DNA from: Chitinophaga barathri
Lineage (GTDB): Bacteria; Bacteroidota; Bacteroidia; Chitinophagales; Chitinophagaceae
Reading direction: 5' to 3'
DNA: 64,000 bases
NCBI RefSeq assembly: GCF_003807585.1
Contig: NZ_RMBX01000003.1
Span: 372,001 to 436,000, forward strand
In this document: positions 27,305-36,564 of the stretch, one piece after another
How positions within the stretch are numbered: the first letter of the stretch is position 1
Layout: each line of letters begins with the position of its first letter
Position numbers and translations under genes: made by a program
The notes under the pieces: model-generated
The model's database searches: none
Seen by the model: only the letters and a program-made list of their open reading frames with translations
Told to the model about the DNA's origin: nothing

Positions 27305-27670
27305 ATGTACGAGCGTAAAATACCGGAAGACCTTGACTGCGGCATCAATGTGACCATGAAAGTGCTGAGCGGGAAATGGAAACCGTGTATCATAGACAGC
27401 ATTCACCGCGGCATCCGCAGGCCCGTGGAGTTGCACGCGGCTATTCCCGCGGCCGCTCCCCGTGTGATCAATATGCAGCTGCGGGAGCTGGAAGAATTCG
27501 GCATCGTTACCAAAAAAGTATACCCGGACAGCGTGCCGCTGAAAGTGGAGTATTATCTCACGCCCATGGGCGAAAGCGTCATGCCCGTTGTCACCGCGAT
27601 AGACAAATGGGGCACGGCGAATAAGGATTATGTGGTGGGAGTTTGCAGGGCGATGGAATCGGTGGAATGA
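27305..27670 (+). CDS. HxlR family transcriptional regulator
   Basis: A 121-residue winged helix-turn-helix protein with the HxlR signature CGINVTMKVLSGKWKPCIID (Cys14 conserved), the recognition region RVINMQLRELEEFGIVTKKVY and the wing YYLTPMGESVMPVVTAIDKWG. HxlR proteins often sense aldehydes, quinones or other electrophiles through the N-terminal cysteine. It is transcribed away from the imine-reductase-like gene; the 138-bp gap contains both promoters and presumably its operator. Confidence 0.92.
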   Translation: MYERKIPEDLDCGINVTMKVLSGKWKPCIIDSIHRGIRRPVELHAAIPAAAPRVINMQLRELEEFGIVTKKVYPDSVPLKVEYYLTPMGESVMPVVTAIDKWGTANKDYVVGVCRAMESVE

Positions 27671-27697
27671 TCCTTACGGCAGGGCCTGCCATAAGGA
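27669..27697. terminator. Hairpin between convergent genes
   Basis: ATCCTTA-GCAGG and CCTGC-TAAGGAT arms form a near-perfect palindrome overlapping the HxlR stop codon. The T-run is weak (TTGTGTTTATT), so efficiency is uncertain. Confidence 0.6.
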
Positions 27698-27721
27698 TCA
27701 TTGTGTTTATTGGTTACCTGG

Positions 27722-28873
27722 TTATTTTTTCTTGAGTGCTTCTACTTCTTTTTTCAACTCGATGATATAGAGCGTCAGCTCTTCTACTTTTTCAAGCAGC
27801 TTCGCATTCATTTCCACCACATCGATCCCGTCTCTTTTTACTTCTGCTTCCGTAGGAATGCCGGGGAGATGTTTGTGCTGGTGGATGTATTGCTCCAACT
27901 CCAGCAGGCCCGGGCGCTGATGGGCCGCAGAAAATACGTGGTCCGCCCAATTGGGTACGCTCGTCACTTTTATTTTACGTGCGCCGACAGTACCTTCCAC
28001 TGCGAGTTTGTAATCCCCTGTAACGGTCGTGCCGATGCCCACGCTGCCGGAAGTGACGCGCAGGCCATCACCTGTAATGTTTACAAAACTTTTTGTGTAG
28101 CCTGTACCAGGCTCCAGTAAAATACCGGTTTTCCAACCAAGGCGCAACTGCTGATAGGCTGGCGCGGCCCATGCCCCGGCGGTTCTGTGAATGCCATATT
28201 CTGTGGGATTCGCGGTAGCATTGTACCAGGAAATACCAACCGGAAGATCATTGAGCGATACATCCGGAAGACTGAGGTTGTTAGAGGTAGTATAAGTACC
28301 GAGGCCCAGCTGCCCCGCAATTACGCTTCTTCCTGCGTCCCGCACCACCAGCCTTCCGCCGATAGAAGGGCCCTGGTTATTTACGTATCCGTCTACCCCT
28401 GTTTTATGCCCATAACTGGCACCGATCGTTGTCACATATGGGCCTGGGACATATACGGTTGCCGAAATCTGGTAATTGCTTTTTATGTAATAGGAAAGTC
28501 CTCCTCCTCTCAACCAGACTACCATCACCAATGCGCCATTACCGGTGGTCGCGTCCGCGTAACCCGCAATGAAATCCGCGTAGGTAGCACCAGGAGCAGC
28601 AGACCTGATATCCGCATCAATGAAATTGGAGCCGTGCCCCCAGTTGGACATGTGGAAGCGGAATTTCGCAATAATGGAGCCTGCATTGGTAAAATTCGTA
28701 TGCATAACTGAACGGCCAATCTCCAATTCTGTCGCTGTATTTGCGGCCCATCCCCAGTCACGGAAAGTAACAGGATAGAACTTGTCGGCATCACCGCCAA
28801 CCATAAAAGATGTATCCTGTGCAAACAGCACCAGCGGGCAGCAGCATAAAAGAATAGCAATGATCTTTTTCAT
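27722..28873 (-). CDS. Secreted surface/tail-fibre-like protein with coiled-coil C-terminus
   Basis: About 383 residues from the ATG at 28873, which begins a signal peptide ending in VLFAQD. The body is beta-rich and Gly/Ser/Thr-rich, without a recognisable enzyme motif. The last 100 residues carry a conserved Bacteroidota module: KLAVEGTVGARKIKVT, then WADHVF, then HQHKHLPGIPTEAEV, then a heptad-patterned helix ending ELKKEVEALKKK. The same module ends the protein at 55286-56053. This arrangement resembles trimeric fibre proteins whose C-terminus drives assembly; that role is inference. A start at 28984 would precede the signal peptide and is rejected. Confidence 0.75.
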   Translation of the reverse strand: MKKIIAILLCCCPLVLFAQDTSFMVGGDADKFYPVTFRDWGWAANTATELEIGRSVMHTNFTNAGSIIAKFRFHMSNWGHGSNFIDADIRSAAPGATYADFIAGYADATTGNGALVMVVWLRGGGLSYYIKSNYQISATVYVPGPYVTTIGASYGHKTGVDGYVNNQGPSIGGRLVVRDAGRSVIAGQLGLGTYTTSNNLSLPDVSLNDLPVGISWYNATANPTEYGIHRTAGAWAAPAYQQLRLGWKTGILLEPGTGYTKSFVNITGDGLRVTSGSVGIGTTVTGDYKLAVEGTVGARKIKVTSVPNWADHVFSAAHQRPGLLELEQYIHQHKHLPGIPTEAEVKRDGIDVVEMNAKLLEKVEELTLYIIELKKEVEALKKK

Positions 28874-29057
28874 CTGTAAAGGGATATGTAGCCGCCGGGA
28901 AGGCGGCAGATTAACAATATTGGCCGTAAATATAGATGCTTGCAATGGGATAACAAAATAACTGCAAACCAGTATTCTGCACACGCCGCTTATGCTGCTT
29001 AAGCGGAGGAGTTATGCCAGCCTTTGCATTGCTTAACGCTGAAAGAATAATATTTTA

Positions 29058-29510
29058 TTAAGGTTTCGTCTGCTCGATCTGCGCGTGGTATTCAAGGTAT
29101 TTCGGCAATGCCGCGGAGCCATACCAGGGATATATTTCAGCTTCCAGCATCTTTGAGCTGATCGCCGGATCGGTTTCCAGCAGAGCTTCTGCTTCTTCTT
29201 TTGTTTTAACGGAGAGCACAAAAATGCCACGGTATTGTTTGTCGTTTTTGCCAAGAGGGCCCGCTATGACCAGCTTTCCGTCTTTCACCAGTTTATCGAT
29301 ATTGGCCATATGGCCCTTAAATAGTTCAGTCACTTTCTCTTTGTCCGTCAACTGGTTGCTGCCGGTTTTGAGGATCACCAACTGGTACATCTTCATGCCG
29401 TACTGGTCCGCGCCCAGGCTGTCCGCCAGCGCTTTGTTGAAGGTGGCCGTCTGTGCCTGCGTGGAAATACCACAGGCGATCATCAGCAGTGATAACAGGA
29501 GTAGTTTCAT
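29058..29510 (-). CDS. Secreted YCII-related domain protein
   Basis: A 150-residue protein with a signal peptide (cleavage near TQA-QT, residue 19) and a YCII-like ferredoxin-fold domain: MYQLVILKTG, GHMANIDKLVKDGKLVIAGPLG, YRGIFVLSVKTKEEAEALLETDPAI and AEIYPW. The YCII family is widespread, mostly uncharacterised, and sometimes fused to dehydratases or sigma factors. Single gene. Confidence 0.85.
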   Translation of the reverse strand: MKLLLLSLLMIACGISTQAQTATFNKALADSLGADQYGMKMYQLVILKTGSNQLTDKEKVTELFKGHMANIDKLVKDGKLVIAGPLGKNDKQYRGIFVLSVKTKEEAEALLETDPAISSKMLEAEIYPWYGSAALPKYLEYHAQIEQTKP

Positions 29511-29562
29511 GATGCGGGATTTGAGGTTGATAATATGAAGGTATATAAAATCGGGATATGCA

Positions 29563-30033
29563 TTATTCGATCCAGCTCACTATTTCTTCGAGGAACTTTT
29601 TATCCGTTTCGTCAAACCCATTCAACTCCACACTGTCCACATCCAGCACGCCAAATACTTCGCCGTTCCTGATCAGCGGTATTACGATCTCCGAGCGTGA
29701 CAGGCTGCTGCAGGCGATGTGCCCGGGGAATTTCTCTACATCCGGCACGATGAGTGTCGCGGCCTGCTCCCAGCTGGCGCCGCACACGCCGCGTCCTTTG
29801 CGGATGCGCGTACAGGCCACAGGGCCCTGGAAGGGGCCTAAAACGAGCTCGTTTTCCTTCACGAGGTAAAACCCCGTCCACAGCCATCCGAACTGCTCTT
29901 TCAGCGCGGCGGCGATATTGGCGAGGTTCGCCACCTGGTCCGGCTCACCGGTGATGAGCGCCTTGATCTGCGGGAGCAGCGAGGCGTATTGTTCTTCTTT
30001 GTTTCCTTTGATAATGCTGAGATCTTCCGCCAT
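29563..30033 (-). CDS. msrC: GAF-domain free methionine-(R)-sulfoxide reductase
   Basis: A 156-residue GAF protein of the fRMsr family, which reduces free methionine-R-sulfoxide in the cytosol using thioredoxin. All three redox cysteines are present with the E. coli spacing: Cys74 (PVACTRI), Cys84 (GRGVCG) and Cys108 (GHIACSS), that is +10 and +24. Other family motifs are GWLWTGFYLV and SEIVIPLIRNGEVFGVLDVDS. It lies 44 bp after the DUF59 gene of the suf operon but behind a terminator, so it may be a separate unit even though both serve oxidative stress. Confidence 0.92.
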   Translation of the reverse strand: MAEDLSIIKGNKEEQYASLLPQIKALITGEPDQVANLANIAAALKEQFGWLWTGFYLVKENELVLGPFQGPVACTRIRKGRGVCGASWEQAATLIVPDVEKFPGHIACSSLSRSEIVIPLIRNGEVFGVLDVDSVELNGFDETDKKFLEEIVSWIE

Positions 30034-30048
30034 ATCCGTATAAATAAA

Positions 30049-30068
30049 AAGACGCCTGGGAGCGTCTT
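30049..30068 (-). terminator. Terminator at the end of the suf operon
   Basis: On the minus strand AAGACGC pairs with GCGTCTT (six-base loop), followed by TTTATTTAT. It separates the DUF59 gene from msrC. Confidence 0.78.
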
Positions 30069-30077
30069 CAGTGGTTA

Positions 30078-30386
30078 TTATAAAAATCCTAATTCAAGTT
30101 TTGCTTCTTCGCTCATCATGTCTTTGGTCCAGGGAGGGTCAAAGGTGAGCCTTACGTCCGCGCTGCTTACGCCGGGGATGGCGGATATCTTGGTGTTCAC
30201 TTCCTCCATGATACTGCCGGCTACGGGGCAGCCGGGGGCGGTGAGGGTCATGATCACCAGTACTTTGTTGTCGTCTCCTATTTCTATTTTATATACAAGA
30301 CCGAGGTCGTAGATATTCACCGGGATCTCCGGGTCATGTACGGTACGGAGCGTTTCCTCCACCTGATCTCTGAGTGTTGTTTCCAT
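30078..30386 (-). CDS. sufT: DUF59/MIP18 family Fe-S assembly protein of the suf operon
   Basis: A 102-residue DUF59 protein. The family core is present: VHDPEIPVNIYDLGLVYKIEI and MTLTAPGCPVAGSIMEEV, with the conserved Cys53. DUF59 proteins (SufT, PaaD-like, CIA2-like) help mature Fe-S proteins. It is the last gene of the suf operon, six bases after sufE, which supports the assignment. The name sufT follows the DUF59 members encoded within suf operons. Confidence 0.88.
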   Translation of the reverse strand: METTLRDQVEETLRTVHDPEIPVNIYDLGLVYKIEIGDDNKVLVIMTLTAPGCPVAGSIMEEVNTKISAIPGVSSADVRLTFDPPWTKDMMSEEAKLELGFL

Positions 30387-30392
30387 TGTTCG

Positions 30393-30824
30393 TCAGTTTT
30401 GCAATGATTTCGCCTGGTAACCGATAGCGTACAGTTTGATCTGTTTCAGCATGCTGAGAAGACCGTTGGAGCGTGTGGGCGAAAGATGGCTGGTGAGGCC
30501 GATGGCATCTATGAAGTAAATTTCCGCCTCCGCAATATCCTTCGGGGTCTGACCGCTGAGCACCTGTATCACGAGGCCCACAAGGCCTTTGGTGATCACG
30601 GCGTCGCTGTCCGCGGTAAATACCAGTTTGCCGTCCGTCAGTTCCGCATGCAGCCATACTTTACTCTGGCAGCCTCGGATGAGGTTATCGTCTGTTTTGT
30701 ATTTCGGGTCTATCAGCGGCAGGTCCTTCCCAAGCTGGATGATGTATTCGTACTTCTCCATCCAGTCCCCAAACACCTCAAAGTCTTCTATGATCCTGTC
30801 CTGTTGCTCTTTGATAGTCATCAT
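30393..30824 (-). CDS. sufE: SufE sulfur acceptor protein
   Basis: A 143-residue SufE. The sulfur-accepting cysteine is Cys52 in NLIRGCQSKVWL. Further signatures are DSDAVITKGLVGLVIQVLSGQTP and the C-terminal NGLLSMLKQIKLYA. SufE takes persulfide sulfur from SufS and passes it to SufB. It begins 13 bp after sufS and ends six bases before the DUF59 gene. Length is typical. Confidence 0.93.
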   Translation of the reverse strand: MMTIKEQQDRIIEDFEVFGDWMEKYEYIIQLGKDLPLIDPKYKTDDNLIRGCQSKVWLHAELTDGKLVFTADSDAVITKGLVGLVIQVLSGQTPKDIAEAEIYFIDAIGLTSHLSPTRSNGLLSMLKQIKLYAIGYQAKSLQN

Positions 30825-30837
30825 CCTTAGGTTTTGT

Positions 30838-32082
30838 TTATCCCAGCAAAGTTACGGCTTTATGCACACCTTCCACGAGGCGGTCTATATCCTCCGTATT
30901 GTTGTATACCGCCAGGGAGGCGCGTACGGTGCCGGGTATGCCGAACCGGTCGCAGAGCGGCTGGGTGCAGTGGTGGCCGGTGCGTACGGCAATGCCCTGC
31001 TGGTCCAGCAGTACGCCCACATCGGAGGGATGCGTGTCTCCCACAAGGAAAGAAATAGCGCCGCTGCGATGTTCGGCTTCGCCAATAAAACGCAGGCCGG
31101 GTATAGCTTTCAGCTGGGCGATAGCATACTCCGTAAGCTGGTGTTCGTAGGCGCCGATGCGGTGAATGCCGAGCTTTGACGCCCAGGCAACGGCCGCGCC
31201 GAGGCCGATGGCTTCACAGATGGCGGGAGTGCCGGCTTCGAACTTCAGCGGAGGTTCGCTATAAGTGGTCTTTTCGAAAGTCACATGTTTGATCATATCG
31301 CCGCCGCCCTGGTACGGGGGCAGTTTGTCCAGCCAGCTTTCCTTGCCGTAGAGGATGCCGATGCCGGTGGGGCCGAACAGTTTGTGGCCTGAAAGCGCCA
31401 GGAAGTCCACATCCAGCTCATGTACGCGGATAGGGATGTGCGCGGCTGCCTGCGCGGCGTCCAGCATTACGGGAATGCCCTGTTCATGCGCCAGTTCGAT
31501 GATCTCTTTTACCGGGTTCACTGTGCCCATGGTGTTGCTCACCCAGGCAACAGATACCAGTTTCACTCGCGGGTTCAGCATGGAGCGGAACACGTCCATT
31601 TCCAGCTCACCCTTATCGGTGATGGGAATTACTTTCAGCTTTGCATTTTTCTCTTCACAGGCCAGCTGCCAGGGCACGATGTTCGAGTGATGCTCCATGG
31701 CGGAGATGATCACCTCGTCCCCTTCTTTCAGGATATCTTTCCGGAAACCGTTGGCTACTAGATTGATGGCATCGGTGGTGCCTTTGGTGAACACCACTTC
31801 GTGATGATGCGCGCCAATAAAAGCGGCCACCTGGTGGCGGGCTGCTTCATAGGCCGCGGTGGCCTGCTGGCTGAGGGTATGGACGCCACGGTGCACATTG
31901 CTGTTGTACATGGTATAATACTCCTGCATGGAACGGATCACGGATACGGGCTTCTGCGTGGTGGCCCCGTTGTCCAGGTACACGAGCGGGCGGCCGTTCA
32001 CCGTTTGTTTCAGGATCGGAAATTCGTTCCTGATCAGGTCTTGCTCCTGCCAGATGATATGTTCGGCTGTAGTGGTTTCCAT
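30838..32082 (-). CDS. sufS: Cysteine desulfurase SufS
   Basis: A 414-residue class V aminotransferase-fold, PLP-dependent cysteine desulfurase of the group II (SufS/CsdA) type. The PLP lysine is Lys234 in LSGHKLFGPTG; the catalytic cysteine is Cys372 in VRTGHHCTQPL, in the short lobe typical of SufS. Other motifs are YLDNGATTQKP and VMLDAAQAAAHIPI. It releases sulfur from cysteine for Fe-S assembly. It is placed between sufD (12 bp upstream) and sufE (13 bp downstream). Confidence 0.96.
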   Translation of the reverse strand: METTTAEHIIWQEQDLIRNEFPILKQTVNGRPLVYLDNGATTQKPVSVIRSMQEYYTMYNSNVHRGVHTLSQQATAAYEAARHQVAAFIGAHHHEVVFTKGTTDAINLVANGFRKDILKEGDEVIISAMEHHSNIVPWQLACEEKNAKLKVIPITDKGELEMDVFRSMLNPRVKLVSVAWVSNTMGTVNPVKEIIELAHEQGIPVMLDAAQAAAHIPIRVHELDVDFLALSGHKLFGPTGIGILYGKESWLDKLPPYQGGGDMIKHVTFEKTTYSEPPLKFEAGTPAICEAIGLGAAVAWASKLGIHRIGAYEHQLTEYAIAQLKAIPGLRFIGEAEHRSGAISFLVGDTHPSDVGVLLDQQGIAVRTGHHCTQPLCDRFGIPGTVRASLAVYNNTEDIDRLVEGVHKAVTLLG

Positions 32083-32094
32083 GTTATTCCGTTT

Positions 32095-33414
32095 TTAGTT
32101 GTTGGTCGCAACAGACAGGTATCTTGAAGCGATCTGCTCCACCTGTTTGCGCACGGCCGGAATTTTAACCTGGGCGGTCACGTCGAATGCGAATGCTTTC
32201 ACCAGCATGTTGCGGGCTTCCGCATCGCCAATGCCGCGGGCTTTGAGGTAGAACAGCGCGTCCTCGCTCACCTGCCCGATGGTAGTGCCGTGAGAACATT
32301 TCACGTCGTCCGCAAATATTTCCAGTTGCGGTTTGGTGTAAATGTTGGCTTGTGGGGAGATGACCAGGTTGTTGTTCTGCTGGAAAGCGTTGGTTTTCTG
32401 TGCGTCTTCATGCACATAGATCTTCCCGTTAAACACGCCGGTGGCCTTGTCCATCATCACGCCGCGGTACAGCTCATTGCTTTCGCAATGGGGCATACGG
32501 TGATCCACGGAAGAGTGATTATCCACCAGCTGGCTGCCTGAGGCGATGTAGAAACCATACAGATGGGTTTCGGTACGTTCGGCGTCCAGGGAGATGTTCA
32601 GGTTATTACGCACCAGGTCGGATTCCGACAGGGTGAATGTATAGTTGTTGTAAAGGCTTTTGCCCAGTTGCTCCACCATCGTCTGGTTGATGAACCTGAG
32701 CTTGCTGCCGCCGGTCTGGAGCTGGTAATGGCTCAGCTGTGCGCGTTCGGCCACTACGGCTTCGGTCACGCTGTTCACCAGTACGGTGCCTTCCAGGTCA
32801 AACGCCGCCGCCGATTCGATCAGCTGGGCGTAAGAACCTTCGTTTGCCACCCAGAGATGACGGGGGTTCACGAGCAGGTTGCCGTTGTTGTGATACAGGT
32901 GGATGATGTGGATCGGTTGTTCCACCTGTGCTTTTGTTTTTACTTCAATAAAAAGACCGTCATTGAACAGGGCTGTGTTCAGCTGTGCAAAATGATGTTC
33001 TTCCAGTTTTTTGCTGTTGTTGAAGTACTGCGTATAGGCCGGTAAAGCAGCTGCTTCGCTCATTTTGGAAACAGTCACCTGTGCGGCGGGGGGCAGTATG
33101 GACAGCGGTTGCTGCAATACACCGTTCACCAGCACGAGGCGGTAGGTATCGGGCAGCAGCAGGCCGGTGGCTTCCAGCTGGGCGGCGGTGATGGAAGGCG
33201 TTGCGGGGAGGGCGATGCTCAGGCCGTTTTTGAAGTAAGGAACCACGTTGGTGTATTTCCAGTCTTCGGTTTTAACGGTCGGTATGCCACCCAGCGCCTG
33301 GAAACGGTCCAGGGCTGCTTTCCTGCCGGGCCAGCCAGCATTGCCGAACTGTGCGGTGAACAGGGCGGGCAATGTTTCGGCGAATGATATATTATTACTA
33401 GTAGTAGTGGTCAT
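32095..33414 (-). CDS. sufD: Fe-S scaffold complex subunit SufD
   Basis: A 439-residue SufD. The beta-helix core is visible from about residue 190, and the family C-terminus DDVKCSHGTTIGQVSEDALFYLKARGIGDAEARNML is clear (conserved Cys/His near 358-360). SufD forms the SufBC2D complex that builds Fe-S clusters and is thought to help acquire iron. The stop is 12 bp before sufS and the start three bases after the sufC stop. Confidence 0.94.
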   Translation of the reverse strand: MTTTTSNNISFAETLPALFTAQFGNAGWPGRKAALDRFQALGGIPTVKTEDWKYTNVVPYFKNGLSIALPATPSITAAQLEATGLLLPDTYRLVLVNGVLQQPLSILPPAAQVTVSKMSEAAALPAYTQYFNNSKKLEEHHFAQLNTALFNDGLFIEVKTKAQVEQPIHIIHLYHNNGNLLVNPRHLWVANEGSYAQLIESAAAFDLEGTVLVNSVTEAVVAERAQLSHYQLQTGGSKLRFINQTMVEQLGKSLYNNYTFTLSESDLVRNNLNISLDAERTETHLYGFYIASGSQLVDNHSSVDHRMPHCESNELYRGVMMDKATGVFNGKIYVHEDAQKTNAFQQNNNLVISPQANIYTKPQLEIFADDVKCSHGTTIGQVSEDALFYLKARGIGDAEARNMLVKAFAFDVTAQVKIPAVRKQVEQIASRYLSVATNN

Positions 33415-33417
33415 GGT

Positions 33418-34185
33418 TTATTGTACGGGTTCTTCTAAACGGATGTCTTCTTTCAGCCAGTCGTATCCTTTTTCTTCCAGTTCCAGCGCCAGTTCTTTGG
33501 TGCCTGATTTCACGATACGGCCGTTGTAGAGTACGTGTACAAAATCCGGAACGATATACTCCAGCAGGCGCTGGTAGTGCGTGATAATGATGAATGCATT
33601 GTCTTTGCCACGCAGTTTGTTCACGCCGGCGGATACGATGCGGAGGGCGTCGATGTCCAGGCCTGAATCCGTTTCGTCCATGATAGCCAGTTTGGGTTCC
33701 AGCATGGCCATCTGGAAGACGTCGTTACGTTTCTTTTCACCACCGGAAAAACCTTCGTTCAGGGATCGGTTCATGAGGTTTGCGTCAAATTCCATGAGTT
33801 TCTGTTTGGATTTGAGCATGTCCAGGAACGCTTTGGCCTGCATCGGGGGCTGGCCATGATAAGCGCGGATCTCGTTCACCGCGGTTTTCAGGAAGTTGAT
33901 GTTGGAAACACCGGGTATTTCTACCGGGTACTGGAAGGCAAGGAAGAGGCCTTCGCGGGCACGAACTTCAGGGCTCATGTCCAGGAGGTCTTTTCCATCG
34001 AAATCCACGGAGCCTTCTGTCACTTCATACGCTTCCCTTCCGGCCAGTACGGAGGCCAGGGAACTTTTACCGGAACCGTTTGGCCCCATGATGGCGTGTA
34101 CTTCGCCCGCTTTCACATTCAGATTAATGCCTTTCAGAATAGCATTTCCTTCTACTGCAGCATGCAGGTTCTTGATATTGAGCAT
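33418..34185 (-). CDS. sufC: Fe-S assembly ATPase SufC
   Basis: A 255-residue ABC-type ATPase. The Walker A motif is GPNGSGKSS (Lys40), the signature is SGGEKKRND (about 150), and Walker B with the SufC-specific D-loop is AIMDETDSGLDIDALR. It drives conformational change of the SufBCD scaffold in the cytosol and has no transporter partner. It lies 17 bp after sufB and three bases before sufD. Confidence 0.96.
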   Translation of the reverse strand: MLNIKNLHAAVEGNAILKGINLNVKAGEVHAIMGPNGSGKSSLASVLAGREAYEVTEGSVDFDGKDLLDMSPEVRAREGLFLAFQYPVEIPGVSNINFLKTAVNEIRAYHGQPPMQAKAFLDMLKSKQKLMEFDANLMNRSLNEGFSGGEKKRNDVFQMAMLEPKLAIMDETDSGLDIDALRIVSAGVNKLRGKDNAFIIITHYQRLLEYIVPDFVHVLYNGRIVKSGTKELALELEEKGYDWLKEDIRLEEPVQ

Positions 34186-34202
34186 TTCTTTGTTTGTTTA
34201 TG

Positions 34203-35648
34203 TTATCCAACACTGCCTTCCAGCGTAATGGATAATAATTTTTGCGCTTCCACGGCAAATTCCATGGGCAGCTGGTTAAGTACTTCTTTTGCGTATCCGT
34301 TCACGATCATGTTCACCGCCTGTTCATTATCTATACCGCGCTGGTTGAGATAAAACACCTGGTCTTCCCCGATCTTGGAGGTGGTGGCTTCGTGCTCCAC
34401 CATCGCCGTGTTGTTTTTGGATTCGATGTAAGGGAAAGTGTGCGCGCCGCAACGATCGCCGATCAGCAGGGAGTCGCACTGCGTGAAGTTACGGGCGTTG
34501 GTTGCGTTCGGGCCTACTTTTACCTGGCCGCGGTATGTATTGTGACCGTGACCGGCGGATATGCCTTTGGAAATAATACGGCTCTTCGTATTTTTCCCGA
34601 TGTGGATCATTTTGGTACCGGTATCCGCCACCTGTTTGTTCGCGGTAACGGCTACGGAATAGAACTCACCGATGGAATTGTCGCCCTGGAGGATCACGCC
34701 GGGGTATTTCCAGGTGATGGCGGAGCCGGTTTCCACCTGCGTCCAGCTGATCTTGGAGTTCTTGCCTTTACAGATGCCGCGTTTGGTCACGAAGTTGTAG
34801 ATACCGCCTTTACCGTCCTTGTCGCCGGGGTACCAGTTCTGAACGGTGGAGTATTTGATCTCGGAATCGTCCAGTGCGATCAGTTCCACCACTGCTGCGT
34901 GCAGCTGGTTTTCGTCGCGCATGGGGGCGGTACAGCCTTCGAGATAACTTACGTAACTGCCTTCATCGGCAATAATGAGCGTGCGCTCAAACTGGCCGGT
35001 GTTTTTGGCGTTGATGCGGAAATAAGTGGATAATTCCATGGGGCAGCGTACGCCTTTTGGAATATATACAAAGGAGCCGTCTGAAAACACAGCGGAGTTC
35101 AGTGCGGCGTAGATATTATCTGCCTGGGGCACCACGGTGCCGAGGTATTTTTTTACCAGCTCGGGGTGTTCCTGCACGGCTTCACCGAAAGAGCAGAAGA
35201 TGATACCCAGCTCGTGCAGTTGCGTTTTGAAGGTGGTGGCTACGGAGATACTGTCAAATACAGCGTCTACCGCTACGCCGGAAAGCATTTTCTGCTCTTC
35301 GAGGGGGATGCCGAGTTTGGCGAAGGTGGCCAGCAGTTCGGGATCTACTTCATCGAGACTGTTATACTTTACTTTGTTCTTAGGTGCGGCATAGTAGGAA
35401 ACGCCCTGGAAATCTACTTCCGGGAGTTTAAAGTTCTGCCAGGTGGGCATAGACAGTTTCTGGAAAAGCTGATATCCTTTCAACCGCCATTCCAGCAGCC
35501 ACTCGGGCTCCTGTTTTTTAGCGGAAATGAAGCGGATAATATCTTCATTCAGCCCGGGAGGTGCAATATCCATTTCGATCTGCGTCTCAAATCCGAACTC
35601 ATACTCGCGGCCTGCCAGTTCCTGCAATATGTCTTGTTCTGCGCTCAT
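34203..35648 (-). CDS. sufB: Fe-S scaffold protein SufB
   Basis: A 481-residue SufB, first gene of the operon. Family hallmarks include [63 protein letters not shown] and the C-terminal [22 protein letters not shown] plus [22 protein letters not shown]. SufB receives sulfur from SufE and holds the nascent cluster. Length is typical for the long SufB type. A good -7 element (TATCTTTG) lies about 87 bp upstream on this strand. Confidence 0.96.
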   Translation of the reverse strand: MSAEQDILQELAGREYEFGFETQIEMDIAPPGLNEDIIRFISAKKQEPEWLLEWRLKGYQLFQKLSMPTWQNFKLPEVDFQGVSYYAAPKNKVKYNSLDEVDPELLATFAKLGIPLEEQKMLSGVAVDAVFDSISVATTFKTQLHELGIIFCSFGEAVQEHPELVKKYLGTVVPQADNIYAALNSAVFSDGSFVYIPKGVRCPMELSTYFRINAKNTGQFERTLIIADEGSYVSYLEGCTAPMRDENQLHAAVVELIALDDSEIKYSTVQNWYPGDKDGKGGIYNFVTKRGICKGKNSKISWTQVETGSAITWKYPGVILQGDNSIGEFYSVAVTANKQVADTGTKMIHIGKNTKSRIISKGISAGHGHNTYRGQVKVGPNATNARNFTQCDSLLIGDRCGAHTFPYIESKNNTAMVEHEATTSKIGEDQVFYLNQRGIDNEQAVNMIVNGYAKEVLNQLPMEFAVEAQKLLSITLEGSVG

Positions 35649-35857
35649 ATATTTATATACTTCTCTATCAGTGAATTGGGTCTTAAAAGCTGAAAATGAC
35701 CGGTAATTTGCTTCCTGTTTACGAAATCAGGGTACAAAGATAACGTGTCAGGAGCGGGAAACCTTCATTGTCAGCGGGAATTTCAGGAATGGATGATAAA
35801 TTCATTGCTTGAAATCCCGACAAAGTTACGATATTTGCGAATAAAGCAAGTAAAAAC
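35649..35857. promoter_or_regulatory. Divergent sufB / sufR promoter region
   Basis: On the minus strand TATCTTTG (35742-35735) matches the Bacteroidota -7 consensus TAnnTTTG and would start the suf transcript. Just upstream of it AGCGGGAA occurs twice, at 35753-35760 and 35773-35780, 20 bp apart. An imperfect inverted pair CGGGAATTTCA and TGAAATCCCG follows (about 35776-35819). On the plus strand TATTTG at 35833-35838 could serve the sufR-like gene. The repeats are candidate binding sites for the SufR-like protein; this is inference. Confidence 0.6.
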
Positions 35858-36499
35858 TTGGAAAACTACAAGGCATATCATACCTCTTCATCAGACCGTA
35901 TGCTGCTGCTGTTAAAAACCAAAGGACCGTTGAGTACCAATGGGATAGCACAGGAGCTGGGCATTACGGGCGAGGGTGCGCGGCAGCAGCTGCAGCGCCT
36001 GGCGGAAGAGGGCTGGGTGCTTTTTGAAAGTATTTCCAAAGGTGTGGGCCGCCCTTCCCTTGTCTGGAGTTTGTCAGAACGGGGCAACCGCCGTTTCCCG
36101 GACACGCATGCCGAATTGACGGTACAGCTGATCAACACCATCCGCGACGTACTCGGGGATGAGGCGCTGGGCAATGTGATCTCCGCCCGGGAACATAAAG
36201 CGCTTTTGCGTTATTACGACATTATTAAAGAAGAAGAAAGCCTGGAAGCGAAAGTGAAGAAGTTCACCGAGCTTCGCAGCCGCGACGGCTACCTGGCCGA
36301 ATACCGCCGTGAAGGCGAGGGATTTGTGATGATAGAGAACCACTGCCCTATCTGCGCCGCAGCCAATGCCTGCCATGATATCTGTAAAGTGGAACTGCAA
36401 ACGTTCCAGCAGATATTCAGGGAATGGGGCACGATAGAGCGGATGGACCATGTGCTGGAAGGTGCAAGGCATTGCGCTTACAGGATACTCCCGGTATAG
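35858..36499 (+). CDS. SufR-like Fe-S-sensing transcriptional regulator
   Basis: A 213-residue protein with an N-terminal winged helix-turn-helix (LSTNGIAQELGITGEGARQQLQRLAEEGWV, residues 25-54) and a C-terminal cysteine cluster: Cys163, Cys166, Cys172, Cys176 and Cys206. The spacing C-x12-C and a distal Cys about 30 residues on resemble cyanobacterial and mycobacterial SufR, which bind an Fe-S cluster and repress suf. It is divergent from sufB. The start is a TTG at 35858; the first ATG would remove 14 residues before the HTH. Auto- and suf-repression is inferred from family and position. Confidence 0.85.
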   Translation: MENYKAYHTSSSDRMLLLLKTKGPLSTNGIAQELGITGEGARQQLQRLAEEGWVLFESISKGVGRPSLVWSLSERGNRRFPDTHAELTVQLINTIRDVLGDEALGNVISAREHKALLRYYDIIKEEESLEAKVKKFTELRSRDGYLAEYRREGEGFVMIENHCPICAAANACHDICKVELQTFQQIFREWGTIERMDHVLEGARHCAYRILPV

Positions 36500-36564
36500 A
36501 TTTACTTTTTGAAATTTTGAATTTTTATTTACTTTTGTGCCCTTCCGTAAAACGAAGGATAGAT

